Shown here in pieces: positions 1 to 8,051 of a DNA stretch of 64,000 bases. Origin of the DNA: Silvibacterium bohemicum (GTDB lineage Bacteria > Acidobacteriota > Terriglobia > Terriglobales > Acidobacteriaceae); NCBI RefSeq assembly GCF_001006305.1, contig NZ_LBHJ01000003.1:372001-436000 (forward strand). The letters are read 5' to 3'. Position 1 is the stretch's first letter. Every line of letters starts with the position of its first letter. The notes beneath the pieces are model-generated. The model saw nothing but the letters and a program-made list of their open reading frames with translations. It made no database searches and was not told the DNA's origin. The position numbers and the translations under genes were made by a program.

Positions 1-11
1 GTGTTTCCCTG

Positions 12-311
12 TTATAGCGAAAGCTGGAGGCCGGTCGATTCAATGAAGGCTGGCCGCAGTTGTTCGCAGTCGATCCCCTCGACTCGGGTTTAAAAGTAGA
101 CCTTTAGACCCCGGCATCGCAAGAACGTCACGTCGTAGAGGTCCTGCCCGTTCAGCTCGACGCGAACGCGGTTGATTCCATTGCGCGCGAAGTTTGAGGG
201 AAGTTGGAATGAGAGCGCGTTGGGCTGAGCGAGCACAAACTTCGCACCCGTCATCACCACAAAGCGTTGCCCGCCTGATTGAGGACGGATAACTTCCCGG
301 AGGACGACTCG
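12..311 (-). pseudogene. Broken conserved island protein (internal stop)
   Basis: One minus-strand frame reads through two blocks separated by a single TAA at 90-92. The first block contains LPSNFARNGINRVRVELNG and DLYDVTFLRCRGLKVYF; after the stop the same frame resumes with EQLRPAFIESTGLQLSL and ends at 12-14. The two halves look like one small protein of about 100 residues interrupted by a nonsense change. The overall pattern resembles, from memory, short uncharacterised proteins of integrative elements; no function is known to me. A further in-frame stop at 312-314 and no good start codon upstream suggest that the 5' end is also lost. It marks the edge of the decayed island that continues after 2.3 kb. 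Confidence 0.5.
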
Positions 312-471
312 TTACCAATCCGTCGTCGGTGAGTGATATGGGGATGATGCATCATTCTGGATTCATATGCGGAGACGTGGGTTTTGTTACTCATTCATTT
401 CGGACCAAGAAATTGCGCAGTCTAGAGACTGTTGTACGTACTGTCGAAGGTACGCTGGAGTTTCCTCAGGA

Positions 472-1410
472 TTACGAGGAAATAGAACCGGCTGAAGCAG
501 AAGCTCGGACATGGCAATACTGACGCGGAGAACAGCCTATCTCCCGCCTAAAGGCAAAGCTAAACGCACTGTCGGATTCGTAGCCGAGAGAAAGCGCAAT
601 GTCTGAGACAGAATCGTGCGAGTTCATAAGCCGGTCGCCTGCCAGAAGCATTCGCCATCGAGTCAGGTACTCCATAACGGAGATTCCTACCTTCTTCTTG
701 AAGCGTAGCGCAAAGGCTGACCGCGACATGCCAGCTCGGTTGGCGAGTTTCTGCAAGGTCCATCGATAGCCGGGTCTCTCGTGCATTGCCGTCATGGCGA
801 CGCTCAACTGCCGATCGGAGAGCGCGAAGAGCCAACCGACTCTTTCCGTTTCTTTCTGTGTCACATGCAGCCGGAGCAACTCGATCAGCATCATCTGCGA
901 GAGATATTCGCCGAGGAGCACGCTTCCGGGCTGCGGATTCCGCAACACCACCATCATGCGTTCCAAATACCACTGCATCACAGCACGGTCTGCATGACTC
1001 CGAATATGCACAGGCGGCGGCAACAAACCCAGCAGGATGTTTGCGTGTTCTGCGGCAAAGGTAAAGAAAGCTGTGAGCCCCAGACATGCTCCGCCGCCTT
1101 GCCACGTAACAATACCCCCATTCAGTGGCCCGGTAATCACAGATCGGACGTCAACCGGAGAGACGGCGAGATCGCTTGCGAGGCGGAACGCCGGCCCATG
1201 CGGTAGCGACACAAAATCTCCCGCTGCCAGCTCTGTCGGCTCATCGACATCCTCAATCAAAAGCCAGCAGTGGCCTGAGACCAGCGCAAAGCACATAAAG
1301 CAGTTGCTTCGCTCGAACTGAAACGACCAATCTCCTCCCGCGTCGATTCCCCCGGACATAAAGCTGCGCGGCTTGAGGAGCGAGAGGACGTCGGAGAGCG
1401 GATCAGCCAT
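472..1410 (-). CDS. AraC-family transcriptional regulator, cupin N-terminus
   Basis: This 312-residue protein has the layout of AraC regulators with an N-terminal cupin-like sensing domain (about residues 10-180) and two helix-turn-helix motifs in the last 100 residues (LQKLANRAGMSRSAFALRF, then VSDIALSLGYESDSAFSFAF). It would bind DNA in the cytoplasm and respond to an unknown small ligand. The start at 1410 (MADPL) was preferred over an upstream ATG at 1446 because family members begin close to this sequence; the upstream start would add 12 residues. It is divergent from the NmrA-like gene at 1501, a common pairing in which the regulator controls the oxidoreductase. No truncation is visible. 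Confidence 0.9.
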   Translation of the reverse strand: MADPLSDVLSLLKPRSFMSGGIDAGGDWSFQFERSNCFMCFALVSGHCWLLIEDVDEPTELAAGDFVSLPHGPAFRLASDLAVSPVDVRSVITGPLNGGIVTWQGGGACLGLTAFFTFAAEHANILLGLLPPPVHIRSHADRAVMQWYLERMMVVLRNPQPGSVLLGEYLSQMMLIELLRLHVTQKETERVGWLFALSDRQLSVAMTAMHERPGYRWTLQKLANRAGMSRSAFALRFKKKVGISVMEYLTRWRMLLAGDRLMNSHDSVSDIALSLGYESDSAFSFAFRREIGCSPRQYCHVRASASAGSISS

Positions 1411-1452
1411 AATCCTGGACGATCTCGACATAATTGAAGACTTCATCGCATA

Positions 1453-1473
1453 GATTGTATCGGCCTGACAATC
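1453..1473. promoter_or_regulatory. Inverted repeat in the AraC/NmrA divergent promoter
   Basis: A perfect 6-bp inverted repeat, gattgt and acaatc with a 9-bp spacer, lies in the 90-bp gap between the two divergent genes. Its place suggests an operator for the AraC regulator. Only its symmetry and position support it. Confidence 0.3.
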
Positions 1474-1500
1474 CTAATATGGGGAGAGGAGACCTGGGAT

Positions 1501-2442
1501 ATGGCAACAAGAATAGTCACGGTGGTGGGAGCTTCGGGAACCCTGGGGTCGGAGATTGTCCGGGCCCTCCTCGAAAAAGGGGCCAAAGTCAGGGCCATGG
1601 TTCGGGCGACCAGCGACCGCACGAAACTCGAATCCCTCGGGGTGACAGAATTTGTGGTGGCCGACCTCAGGGATGCCAATTCTCTGCAGCTGGCACTGAC
1701 AGCCGAACCCCGGGCCGTGGCTGTGGTTGCCAGCGCCGCGGGCTTCAGCGCCCACACTGCTCGCACGAAGGGAGATAACTCCCAGACAGACACCGAAGGG
1801 TATCGGAATCTGGTGGACGCAGCAAAGGATGCGGGCATCCCACGATTCATCCTGATTTCAATTCTCGAGTGCGACAAAGCACCCGATGTGCCCCATTTCT
1901 CTCAAAAGTTCTTGACCGAGAAATACCTGGCCGAGAAACGCCAGCCGTACCTCGCCCTGCGCGCCGGGGCCTTCCTTGACCGAGCCCAGGACGTCGTGGC
2001 CCAGAGGGTTCGGAAAGGAGTCTTCCCCGACATTGTTCCTGGGGGCGCCCTCGACATGATCTACTCCCCGGATCTCGCTCGGTATGCCGCCGAGGCCGCC
2101 CTCGACCTGCCGGCCTCGGCTCTGAACCAGAGCGTAGATGTACGTTGTAATGTTCCCGCCACCGGACCAATGGTGGCTGCGGCCTTCACCCGAGCCTTGG
2201 GCCGATCGGTGGTTGCCAAACCCGTAATTTCTCCCCTCTTAGTCCCGATGCTTCCGATGGTGGCTTGGTTCGTCCCGCGCCTCCGTGACCAGATCAAAGC
2301 GCTGGGGTGGATCCGAAAGGGAGGCTATATCAGCCATGAGAGCCAAAAACAGAAGGACCTGTTCGGCGAACTGCCAACGATCGAGGACTCGGTGGCCCGG
2401 TACTGCCGGGACCGAGGTCTGATCAAGCCGACAGCGTCCTGA
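1501..2442 (+). CDS. NmrA-like NAD(P)-binding oxidoreductase
   Basis: The 313-residue product begins with a Rossmann nucleotide-binding strand and the glycine motif VVGASGTLGSE, followed by VRAMVRATSDRTKLESLGV, typical of NmrA-like atypical short-chain dehydrogenases that bind NAD(P) and often act as redox sensors or reductases. The canonical YxxxK catalytic pair is not obvious, as in many NmrA proteins, so an enzymatic role is not certain. A purine-rich stretch (ggagaggag) precedes the ATG. It faces the AraC regulator across a short promoter region, which suggests that it is the regulator's target. The gene is intact although it lies between remnants of an integrative island. Confidence 0.85.
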   Translation: MATRIVTVVGASGTLGSEIVRALLEKGAKVRAMVRATSDRTKLESLGVTEFVVADLRDANSLQLALTAEPRAVAVVASAAGFSAHTARTKGDNSQTDTEGYRNLVDAAKDAGIPRFILISILECDKAPDVPHFSQKFLTEKYLAEKRQPYLALRAGAFLDRAQDVVAQRVRKGVFPDIVPGGALDMIYSPDLARYAAEAALDLPASALNQSVDVRCNVPATGPMVAAAFTRALGRSVVAKPVISPLLVPMLPMVAWFVPRLRDQIKALGWIRKGGYISHESQKQKDLFGELPTIEDSVARYCRDRGLIKPTAS

Positions 2443-2774
2443 CGGCCGTACCACTGAAGATAAGGAAGCCGATTAAATAATGGATCGAAGAGATTTTCTG
2501 AATAGGTAAGTCGTCTTACTTCTCCTCCCCGCAGGCACCGCAAATCTCGCATTGGGTAGCGAAGATAGGTGCGCGGAAAAACGCCCAGCCGGCTATTCGA
2601 TTTCTTCTTCTTTCGCCTGCCGATGCGTTCTGAGGCTGCGAGGATATTCAGCTCATCGTAGACTTCGCGATACGGCTTTCCGGTCGCAATGGCGATGGCA
2701 CGCGTGACGCAATCGCCGGTTTGGCCCTGAAATCCGGCGGCAGTACGGCCGCCGTCGTCGAATCGGTATCTCAT
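2325..2774 (-). pseudogene. Truncated conserved island protein
   Basis: The N-terminal 65 residues (MRYRFDDGGRTAAGFQGQTG, then DCVTRAIAIATGKPYREVY) look like a conserved protein carried by integrative elements, with a Cys/His-type fold that may be papain-like (GDCVTRAIA); I know no assigned function. After about 2560 the sequence no longer resembles it and simply runs on into the 3' end of the NmrA gene on the other strand. The gene has therefore lost its C-terminal half. It follows the GHKL gene on the same strand with a 114-bp gap, so it probably belonged to the same island operon. Confidence 0.55.
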
Positions 2775-2888
2775 GGCATTTGTCCGTTTGTAGAGGTCGA
2801 AGGCAGGGAAGAGAGGGATCGCCGGAGAAGGTGATCTGATCGCAACTTCTCCGTGCGATTCCCCTCGCCATGCGCTCAGAGGAGCGGG

Positions 2889-4613
2889 TTACATGGCTTC
2901 GAGAGGCTGCTCTTGGTCGTCCGGGAAGACGAGTTCAATCTTCCATCCATCCGCGGCTGCACCATTCGTCTTGAAGCGGATTTCCTGGACACCTACCTGT
3001 TTCGCGTACCTCCGGGCGTCCCAGGAGAGGCTGTTCTCGAGGATTCCCATCAGTGCGGCGCGCGGTCCCCGGAAGTAATCGTCGACCTCGCGTTGCACAT
3101 GCGCGTCGTAGTAGTCCCTCTGAGTGTCCCAGCTATCGGCTTCGACATCTTCCGAGGAACGAAACGTCGCATCGAAGAGAAACTGGGCGATATCAAAGGG
3201 ACCGGCGAGCGCATCGTTGTCCCACGGGCTGTTCCGGACGGCAACGAAGACCGGCGCTTCATCTCCCCAATCCACGTCATCACCATCGACAACATGGATC
3301 GCTGCGGGAAGATCAACCACTGCGTCGGCCGTATCGGACTGTTTGATGATGGCCGTGACGACGATCTTCTCGGGGCGGGGTAAGGATTTCTTCTCCCACT
3401 CGGCGTATGGCAATCCTTCAACCGTGACTCTGGTGTCCTTCAGTAGCGGAAGCGCGTCGTACCAGGAGTAGCCGGCATAGTGGTCGGCCGCCTGATACAG
3501 CTCGCGGTCCAGAAGCGAGTCCTCTTGAAGGGCCGCTTCGAGTGTGTGCTGGTTCGGAAGGCATCGGGATACGAGAAGGACTTCGTCGAGAGACGGCAGG
3601 AAGTGCTCCTCGATAGATCCGAAGAACGGATCGATTCCATCGTCCAGGGGTGCCGCATGCCAGGTCTTCAACAATGGAGCGGCTTCGCGCAGTGCGACAC
3701 CGAGAGATTGGGCTTCTGTCCAATGAGCGAACGCCAGAGCGTGGTGATCCTGGGTTCCGAAGAACCGGTATGCGGCAGCTCGCACCTTCCGCTCGAATTC
3801 CCGAAGCCGTTCGTCCTGTACGATTGCCCGACGATCCGGGAGTTGGAGTTTCACACGCCCGACTTCGAGGACGTTGAAGCGGGCCCGCAACGACTCTGTC
3901 TGCCAGCGGCCGAACTGATCAAGCCGCAGTAAGCCTGGGATGGAATCAAACGCCTCGCGAATCAGCGCACCGTGAAAGTTCCAGTTCTCATCGTTGAACC
4001 CAAATTGCCAGCGGAAGGAAGTGCCGAAGCCGACATCTATACCGTCGATGATCTCGCGGTGCTGCGCACCCTCAAGGAAATCATGGCGGTCGACCTGGTC
4101 GCTGTTGATGAAGACTTCAATCGGGCCGAACTCGCTGACCCTCCTCGCTGCGCTTACGAGCAGATTCACGCTCGCGTCACGAGTGAAGACAATGCGGGTA
4201 CCGGGCACTTTTTTCTTGGTCGACACCACCTGTGCTTCCAAGCTGCCGAGAAATACGTCTCGCGAGAGAACGACTCGTTGATGGCCGCTCCAGACTTCCA
4301 CCGCTGAATGGCACAAGGAAAAGAAGCCCATGCCAGCAGGATCTTCGGCATCGCGGACGTCGGTGGTCCAATCGGAGTCACCTAGAGTCAGAAGCTTCTG
4401 GAAATCATCGATTCCGCCGCCGTTGTCGTGGAAGGTGACTCTCGACACGCATGCATCGCCAGGCAGTTGCTCGATGCGAATGTCAACACGATTAGCGCCC
4501 GCTCTTCGGGCGTTCTGGAGAAGTTCGACGAAGACGCCCGCATCGTCGTTGCGGAAGAGACGGTCGGCCTTCGATAGGATGGTTGGACTGATTTGAGCGC
4601 GAATGGTGGACAT
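2889..4613 (-). CDS. GHKL/Hsp90-type ATP-binding protein
   Basis: This 574-residue protein carries an N-terminal GHKL ATPase fold. The Bergerat motifs are visible: ELLQNARRAGANRVDI (helix with the Glu-Asn that binds Mg-ATP), FHDNGGGIDDFQKLL (Asp-Gly box) and DPAGMGFFSLCHSAVE (glycine lid). The rest, about 380 residues, has no motif I recognise. The start at 4613 (MSTIRA) precedes the first conserved helix; the longer frame upstream is low-complexity read-through of a decayed neighbour. Such stand-alone Hsp90-like ATPases occur on integrative elements, and some GHKL proteins act in phage defence, but no partner here shows which. The IS3 copy lies just upstream and may have separated it from its promoter. 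Confidence 0.75.
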   Translation of the reverse strand: MSTIRAQISPTILSKADRLFRNDDAGVFVELLQNARRAGANRVDIRIEQLPGDACVSRVTFHDNGGGIDDFQKLLTLGDSDWTTDVRDAEDPAGMGFFSLCHSAVEVWSGHQRVVLSRDVFLGSLEAQVVSTKKKVPGTRIVFTRDASVNLLVSAARRVSEFGPIEVFINSDQVDRHDFLEGAQHREIIDGIDVGFGTSFRWQFGFNDENWNFHGALIREAFDSIPGLLRLDQFGRWQTESLRARFNVLEVGRVKLQLPDRRAIVQDERLREFERKVRAAAYRFFGTQDHHALAFAHWTEAQSLGVALREAAPLLKTWHAAPLDDGIDPFFGSIEEHFLPSLDEVLLVSRCLPNQHTLEAALQEDSLLDRELYQAADHYAGYSWYDALPLLKDTRVTVEGLPYAEWEKKSLPRPEKIVVTAIIKQSDTADAVVDLPAAIHVVDGDDVDWGDEAPVFVAVRNSPWDNDALAGPFDIAQFLFDATFRSSEDVEADSWDTQRDYYDAHVQREVDDYFRGPRAALMGILENSLSWDARRYAKQVGVQEIRFKTNGAAADGWKIELVFPDDQEQPLEAM

Positions 4614-4689
4614 GGATAAACCTCGAATGAGAGTGGTGAGTGTTGGAAGGCGCGACGAAGCGACAGACAACGCAACCGCGGCGCCTGTG

Positions 4690-4799
4690 CTTTCGGAAGA
4701 GGATCCATTGCCGATGGTGATTGCAACGGAAGGATGTCTCGCGGGTCGAGGGATTCTATTCGTCAGGCACTGGGAGCAGCGCGGGTACTTGGGTGGACC
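4690..4799 (-). pseudogene. Remnant of a methyltransferase-like C-terminus
   Basis: One minus-strand frame reads PVPDE, a stop, then NPSTRETSFRCNHHRQWILF. This matches the end of the methyltransferase-like protein encoded at 8052 (SVPEEYKPENGETMFRC and so on, ending LLF), and the two DNA stretches align without gaps at roughly two thirds identity. The stop and the missing body show that it is a dead second copy. It ends exactly where the IS3 element begins, so insertion followed by deletion could have removed the rest. Confidence 0.5.
4796..4799. repeat. IS3 target duplication, left copy
   Basis: The 4-bp sequence gacc directly precedes the left inverted repeat and recurs directly after the right one at 6040-6043, as expected for a 4-bp target duplication. 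Confidence 0.7.
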
Positions 4800-4880
4800 T
4801 GATGGGCCTGGCGAAAACGGTACCAAAGGAAAGGTTAGTCTTTCGGCATAGCGAGGCCATGTAGATGGCTTGGAGGGAAG

Positions 4881-5147
4881 ATGCCGAAGAAGAAGTTTTC
4901 TGTGGAGCAGATTGTTGGGGTGTTGAAGCAGGCCGAGGTTGGGGTACCGGTAGCAGAGTTAATCCGTAAGACCGGAATCACCGAGCAGACCTTTTATCGC
5001 TGGAAGTCGAAGTACGCAGGTCTGGAAGTGGATCAGGTCCGTCAGATCAAGCAGCTCAAGGAAGAGAACACGAAGTTGAAGCAGTTAGTAGCTGAGCTGA
5101 CGCTGGACAAGACGATGTTGCAGGATGTTCTGCGAAAAAAGTTGTAA
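4881..5147 (+). CDS. IS3-family transposase OrfA (helix-turn-helix)
   Basis: The 88-residue OrfA has the IS3-family HTH_8 fold (FSVEQIVGVLKQAEVGVPV, then TEQTFYRWKSKYAGLEV) followed by a leucine-zipper-like coiled coil (QLKEENTKLKQLVAELTLDK) used for multimerisation. It ends just after a run of six A and a G at 5135-5141. In the OrfA frame this reads A AAA AAG, the classic -1 slippery heptamer; slipping back one base joins OrfA to the OrfB frame to make the fused OrfAB transposase. OrfA alone normally acts as a regulator of transposition. Confidence 0.9.
   Translation: MPKKKFSVEQIVGVLKQAEVGVPVAELIRKTGITEQTFYRWKSKYAGLEVDQVRQIKQLKEENTKLKQLVAELTLDKTMLQDVLRKKL
5135..5141 (+). promoter_or_regulatory. 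Programmed -1 frameshift heptamer A AAA AAG
   Basis: The heptamer lies six bases before the OrfA stop, in the phase required for tandem -1 slippage. The -1 frame is open from here into OrfB, so a fused transposase can be produced. Confidence 0.75.
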
Positions 5148-5179
5148 AGCCCTCGCGGCGCCGCCCACTGGTCGAGCAT

Positions 5180-6013
5180 TTGAAAGCATGCTATCGGGTG
5201 AGCGAACGGCACGTCTGCAAGGTTCTTGAGATCGGGCGAACAACGTACCGGTACGAAGGCCGCCAGGAGCAGTGGGTGGAGCTTCGCTTGCGGATGCGGG
5301 AGATAGCGCAGACTCGAGTACGCTATGGATACCGGAAGATCCGCGTGCTGTTGAACCGCGAGGGCTGGCAGGTTGGCAAGGATCTGGTGTACCGGCTGTA
5401 CAAGGAAGAGGGTCTTGGGTTGCGCAAACGGCCCACAGGGCGGAGGCGCGCTGTGGTGCATCGGCAGGAGCGGTTCCGTCCGACGGGGCCGAATCAGGTA
5501 TGGGCGATGGATTTCGTCGCCGATCAACTCAGCGATGGAAGGCGTTTCCGTTCGCTGGCGGTAGTGGACATTTACACGCGGGAAAGCCTGGCGATCGAAT
5601 GCGGGCAGAGCCTGCGGGGAGAAGACGTGGTGCGCGTACTCAATCGAGTAAAAGAACAGCGGGGGCTTCCGCAACTGTTGTTCTGTGACAATGGGAGCGA
5701 GTTCACAGGGCAGATAATGGATCTATGGGCTTATCGCAATGGCGTGAAGATCGACTTCTCCCGGCCCGGCAAGCCGACCGACAACGCCTTCTGCGAATCG
5801 TTCAATGGAACCTTCCGGGCAGAATGCCTGGATACGAACTGGTTCCAATCCCTGGCCGAAGCTAAGCAAGTAATCGAGGCTTGGCGAGAGGAATACAATG
5901 TGAGTCGTCCTCACAGGGCTCTGGCCGACCGCACGCCGGCCGAGTTCGCCAGTCAGATCGCGCTTAAGCGCGATCTGACTGAAACAAAAACAGGCCAAAG
6001 ACTAACCCAATAG
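5180..6013 (+). CDS. IS3-family transposase OrfB (DDE integrase core)
   Basis: The product has the IS3 OrfB layout: an N-terminal HTH_21 segment (VRYGYRKIRVLLNREGWQV), then an rve integrase core. The three catalytic acidic residues are visible in AMDFVAD, LLFCDNGSEF and FCESFNGTFRAE, with the usual 35-residue spacing between the second Asp and the Glu. The TTG at 5180 is only the first in-frame start codon; the real product is probably the OrfAB fusion made by frameshifting at 5135. It is 277 residues from this start, normal for the family, and looks active. Confidence 0.9.
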   Translation: MKACYRVSERHVCKVLEIGRTTYRYEGRQEQWVELRLRMREIAQTRVRYGYRKIRVLLNREGWQVGKDLVYRLYKEEGLGLRKRPTGRRRAVVHRQERFRPTGPNQVWAMDFVADQLSDGRRFRSLAVVDIYTRESLAIECGQSLRGEDVVRVLNRVKEQRGLPQLLFCDNGSEFTGQIMDLWAYRNGVKIDFSRPGKPTDNAFCESFNGTFRAECLDTNWFQSLAEAKQVIEAWREEYNVSRPHRALADRTPAEFASQIALKRDLTETKTGQRLTQ

Positions 6014-6039
6014 TTGGCACTGTTTTTCCGGGCCCGTCA

Positions 6040-6043
6040 GACC
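6040..6043. repeat. IS3 target duplication, right copy
   Basis: gacc follows the right end of the element and matches the bases at 4796-4799. Confidence 0.7.
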
Positions 6044-6137
6044 CGCAACACTTGATTTGCCCGCTGGACCAAGAAAGGCGGGGCAGGGCACACAGTGGAC
6101 CCTGAACGTTATCTGGAATGCCGAGTGTGCTCGGCGC

Positions 6138-7253
6138 CTATTGACGAATCTCGTCGATCACGGCCTCGTACTCAGGGGTCAGCTTGTATTTGCGTGATTT
6201 TTTCGCGGTGTTGGTCATCTCGATAAAGCCGTCTTCGACCCACTCCTGGCAGAGCCGGGCTGCAGCACGGGCCTGGTATCCAAACAGGGCTGCTATATCC
6301 CTGGCCGTCAACTCCATCGAGTTCCGGAATAGGACAAGGGCTTTACGCTGTTTCGGGTCGAGCCGCCGAAGCACCTTCGACTGGTCCTTAGCCCCCGATT
6401 CCGCTTCGGTCCTGGTTTGTTGATGGACCCTGTCGAAGGAAGCCGCCATGCCGTCGATAAAGTAGGAGACCCATTGGGTAATCTCGGCATCTGCCCGCCC
6501 CATGTAGTAGTTATGCGATGTGCCGACGGCCAGCGCGTCATAGTACCCCTTGAGGTTGCGCGCATAGTATTCCTCAAGGGAGTAAAGACCTTTTAAGTCA
6601 TAGCTCCCAAGGTGCAGGATCAGCGTCGTGAGCAATCGCGCGGTTCGTCCGTTGCCGTCATAGTAAGGGTGGATGGTGGCGAACTGATAGTGGGCAATCG
6701 CGGCTTTGAGCGGCACGGGTAGCTCGTCCTTCTGGTCGATCCAGTGGATAAGCTCTCCCATGAGTTTGGAAACATCCTTGGCCTCGGGCGGCATATATAC
6801 GATGGATTTCGTCCGGCTGTCTCGAATGACATTCTGCCCGTCGCGGTAGGGTGTTGGTTTCACCCTCGTCTTGCCGCCGCCCATTACCAGGGCATGGAGC
6901 TTCTGGACGATGCGCTCCGAGACTGGCTCAGATTGTGCGGCCAGCCGCTCCGCTTCATCGAGGGCGGCATAGTACCCCCGAACTTCGGCTTCGTCGCGCT
7001 CCCGGCCCGGAAAGTGGCTGTCGTCGACGATGACACGGCCGACCTCTTCCTGTGTCAGCCGGTTTCCCTCGATCATGGTGGAATAGTGTGTCGAAAACAG
7101 GCGAGCCGTTTCGCGCAGATGCGCCAGCACTCTGGGTGTTATGGGCAGCGTCTGGATCGACTGCTTCACGGCCTCGATCTGCATAAGGCTCTTCGCGACA
7201 GCAGGCGTTATCGTAAAGAGAGGCGCAAAGCCGCGCCGCTTCGTCTTGCTCAT
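6138..7253 (-). CDS. Fic-domain AMP-transferase, self-inhibited
   Basis: The 371-residue protein holds a complete Fic motif, HPYYDGNGRTAR, at residues 195-206. The His would deprotonate the target hydroxyl and the Asn/Arg would bind ATP phosphates, so it should transfer AMP (or a related group) to a Tyr, Ser or Thr of a target. An N-terminal helix carries the inhibitory motif S58-TMI-E62-G63, which places it among Fic proteins with intramolecular inhibition and explains the lack of a separate antitoxin gene. The C-terminus has a winged-helix-like stretch (LTARDIAALFGYQARAAARL). It is transcribed with the other island genes on the minus strand and separated from the next one by 74 bp. The target is unknown. 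Confidence 0.9.
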   Translation of the reverse strand: MSKTKRRGFAPLFTITPAVAKSLMQIEAVKQSIQTLPITPRVLAHLRETARLFSTHYSTMIEGNRLTQEEVGRVIVDDSHFPGRERDEAEVRGYYAALDEAERLAAQSEPVSERIVQKLHALVMGGGKTRVKPTPYRDGQNVIRDSRTKSIVYMPPEAKDVSKLMGELIHWIDQKDELPVPLKAAIAHYQFATIHPYYDGNGRTARLLTTLILHLGSYDLKGLYSLEEYYARNLKGYYDALAVGTSHNYYMGRADAEITQWVSYFIDGMAASFDRVHQQTRTEAESGAKDQSKVLRRLDPKQRKALVLFRNSMELTARDIAALFGYQARAAARLCQEWVEDGFIEMTNTAKKSRKYKLTPEYEAVIDEIRQ

Positions 7254-7327
7254 GGGGTCTCCTGATGGTCCGCAGCCCTGCCGATATATGACTATTATAC
7301 GTCGTTTATTGTGCTGATAACGTGCGG

Positions 7328-7921
7328 TTAAATGCCCCGCTGGTCGTCCAGCGCAGGATCATGGCCGTAGTACTTGCCAGTTCGCAGCGCCTCGGCAACC
7401 TTCTGCAGAGCCGTTTCTATCGACCAGTTCGAGGAGAGCCGGACACTCTTCTTGTCATTGCGGCAAACGATCGAATTGCCCTCGATCTGAATCTGGTTGG
7501 ACTTGTAGCTCGTAAACCGGATGGGCCTTCTTGTCGTCTTGTCGCGGGCAGCGACGATCTTCAGGTGGGCTCCGCCCGCTAGAAGAGACTCTACTTCGCG
7601 CTTTGCGGCCCCAAACAGGAAATGGCGCATCACCTGGCTGGCAAAGTAGTAGCCACGCGGCGGTTCATGGTTGCTTCGAAGAGGTAATCCGAGGAAGATG
7701 CCCATCTCACTGTTGTAAGGGAAACCACTTCCACCGTTAGCGATCTGAGCAGCGGCATAATTCGCCTGAGCTTTCTCGAGTTCCAGAGCGACCCGTGCAT
7801 ACTCGCCTTGAACCGCAGCCGCTTCATCTGCGCGGAGCATCTTCCATGCTGTCTTTTCATCTTCGCTACTGCGGGCTGTGATATAGGCCATAAGTGCCGG
7901 GTACTTCTCCTGAGGAGTCAT
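7328..7921 (-). CDS. Conserved hypothetical island protein
   Basis: The 197-residue protein is not assigned to a family I can name. It begins MTPQEKYPALMAYITARSSE and has a charged helical N-terminal third (ALELEKAQANYAAAQ), followed by a mixed region with LGLPLRSNHEPPRGYYFAS and a C-terminal part rich in basic residues. The start at 7921 was chosen because the frame upstream of it overlaps the non-coding end of the next gene and has no conserved look. It sits between the Fic gene and the methyltransferase-like gene, all on the minus strand, and its neighbours suggest an accessory role in an integrative element. No membrane segment or signal peptide is visible. Confidence 0.65.
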   Translation of the reverse strand: MTPQEKYPALMAYITARSSEDEKTAWKMLRADEAAAVQGEYARVALELEKAQANYAAAQIANGGSGFPYNSEMGIFLGLPLRSNHEPPRGYYFASQVMRHFLFGAAKREVESLLAGGAHLKIVAARDKTTRRPIRFTSYKSNQIQIEGNSIVCRNDKKSVRLSSNWSIETALQKVAEALRTGKYYGHDPALDDQRGI

Positions 7922-8051
7922 TGGATCGCGCCTCCGTGCGCAGGTAGTTTGTGGGAGCAACGCGTCGGAATCTTTGTGGCGATGCAAGATGGAGCAGACT
8001 GGAGAGCCGTGTGGGCTTCTTCGCTCGATGAGCAACGCGGAACGAACGGTC

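Larger units (their letters stand above)
4800..6039 (+). mobile_element. Complete IS3-family insertion sequence (IS407-like)
   Basis: The 1240-bp element is bounded by imperfect inverted repeats of about 45 bp starting TGATGGGCCTGG on the left and ending CCGGGCCCGTCA on the right, with TG...CA tips, and by gacc duplications on both sides. Inside are two overlapping-frame genes joined by a frameshift heptamer. All parts needed for movement appear intact, and the matching duplications indicate a simple insertion without later rearrangement across both ends. Confidence 0.9.

Noticed and set aside
560-1206. Several 90-180 codon frames on both strands inside the AraC gene
   Set aside because: Their sequences are Arg/Ala-rich without motifs and are mirrored by the clear AraC frame.
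2510-2570. Possible zinc-ribbon tail (CEICGACGEEK) in another minus-strand frame of the truncated island gene
   Set aside because: Too short to support a family call; it might be the 3' end of a second fused fragment, but composition alone could produce it.
4603-4851. Plus-strand 82-codon frame upstream of the IS3 element
   Set aside because: It overlaps the GHKL start and the IS end. Its likeness to a plus-strand frame at 7974-8816 comes from the duplicated methyltransferase tail read on the wrong strand.
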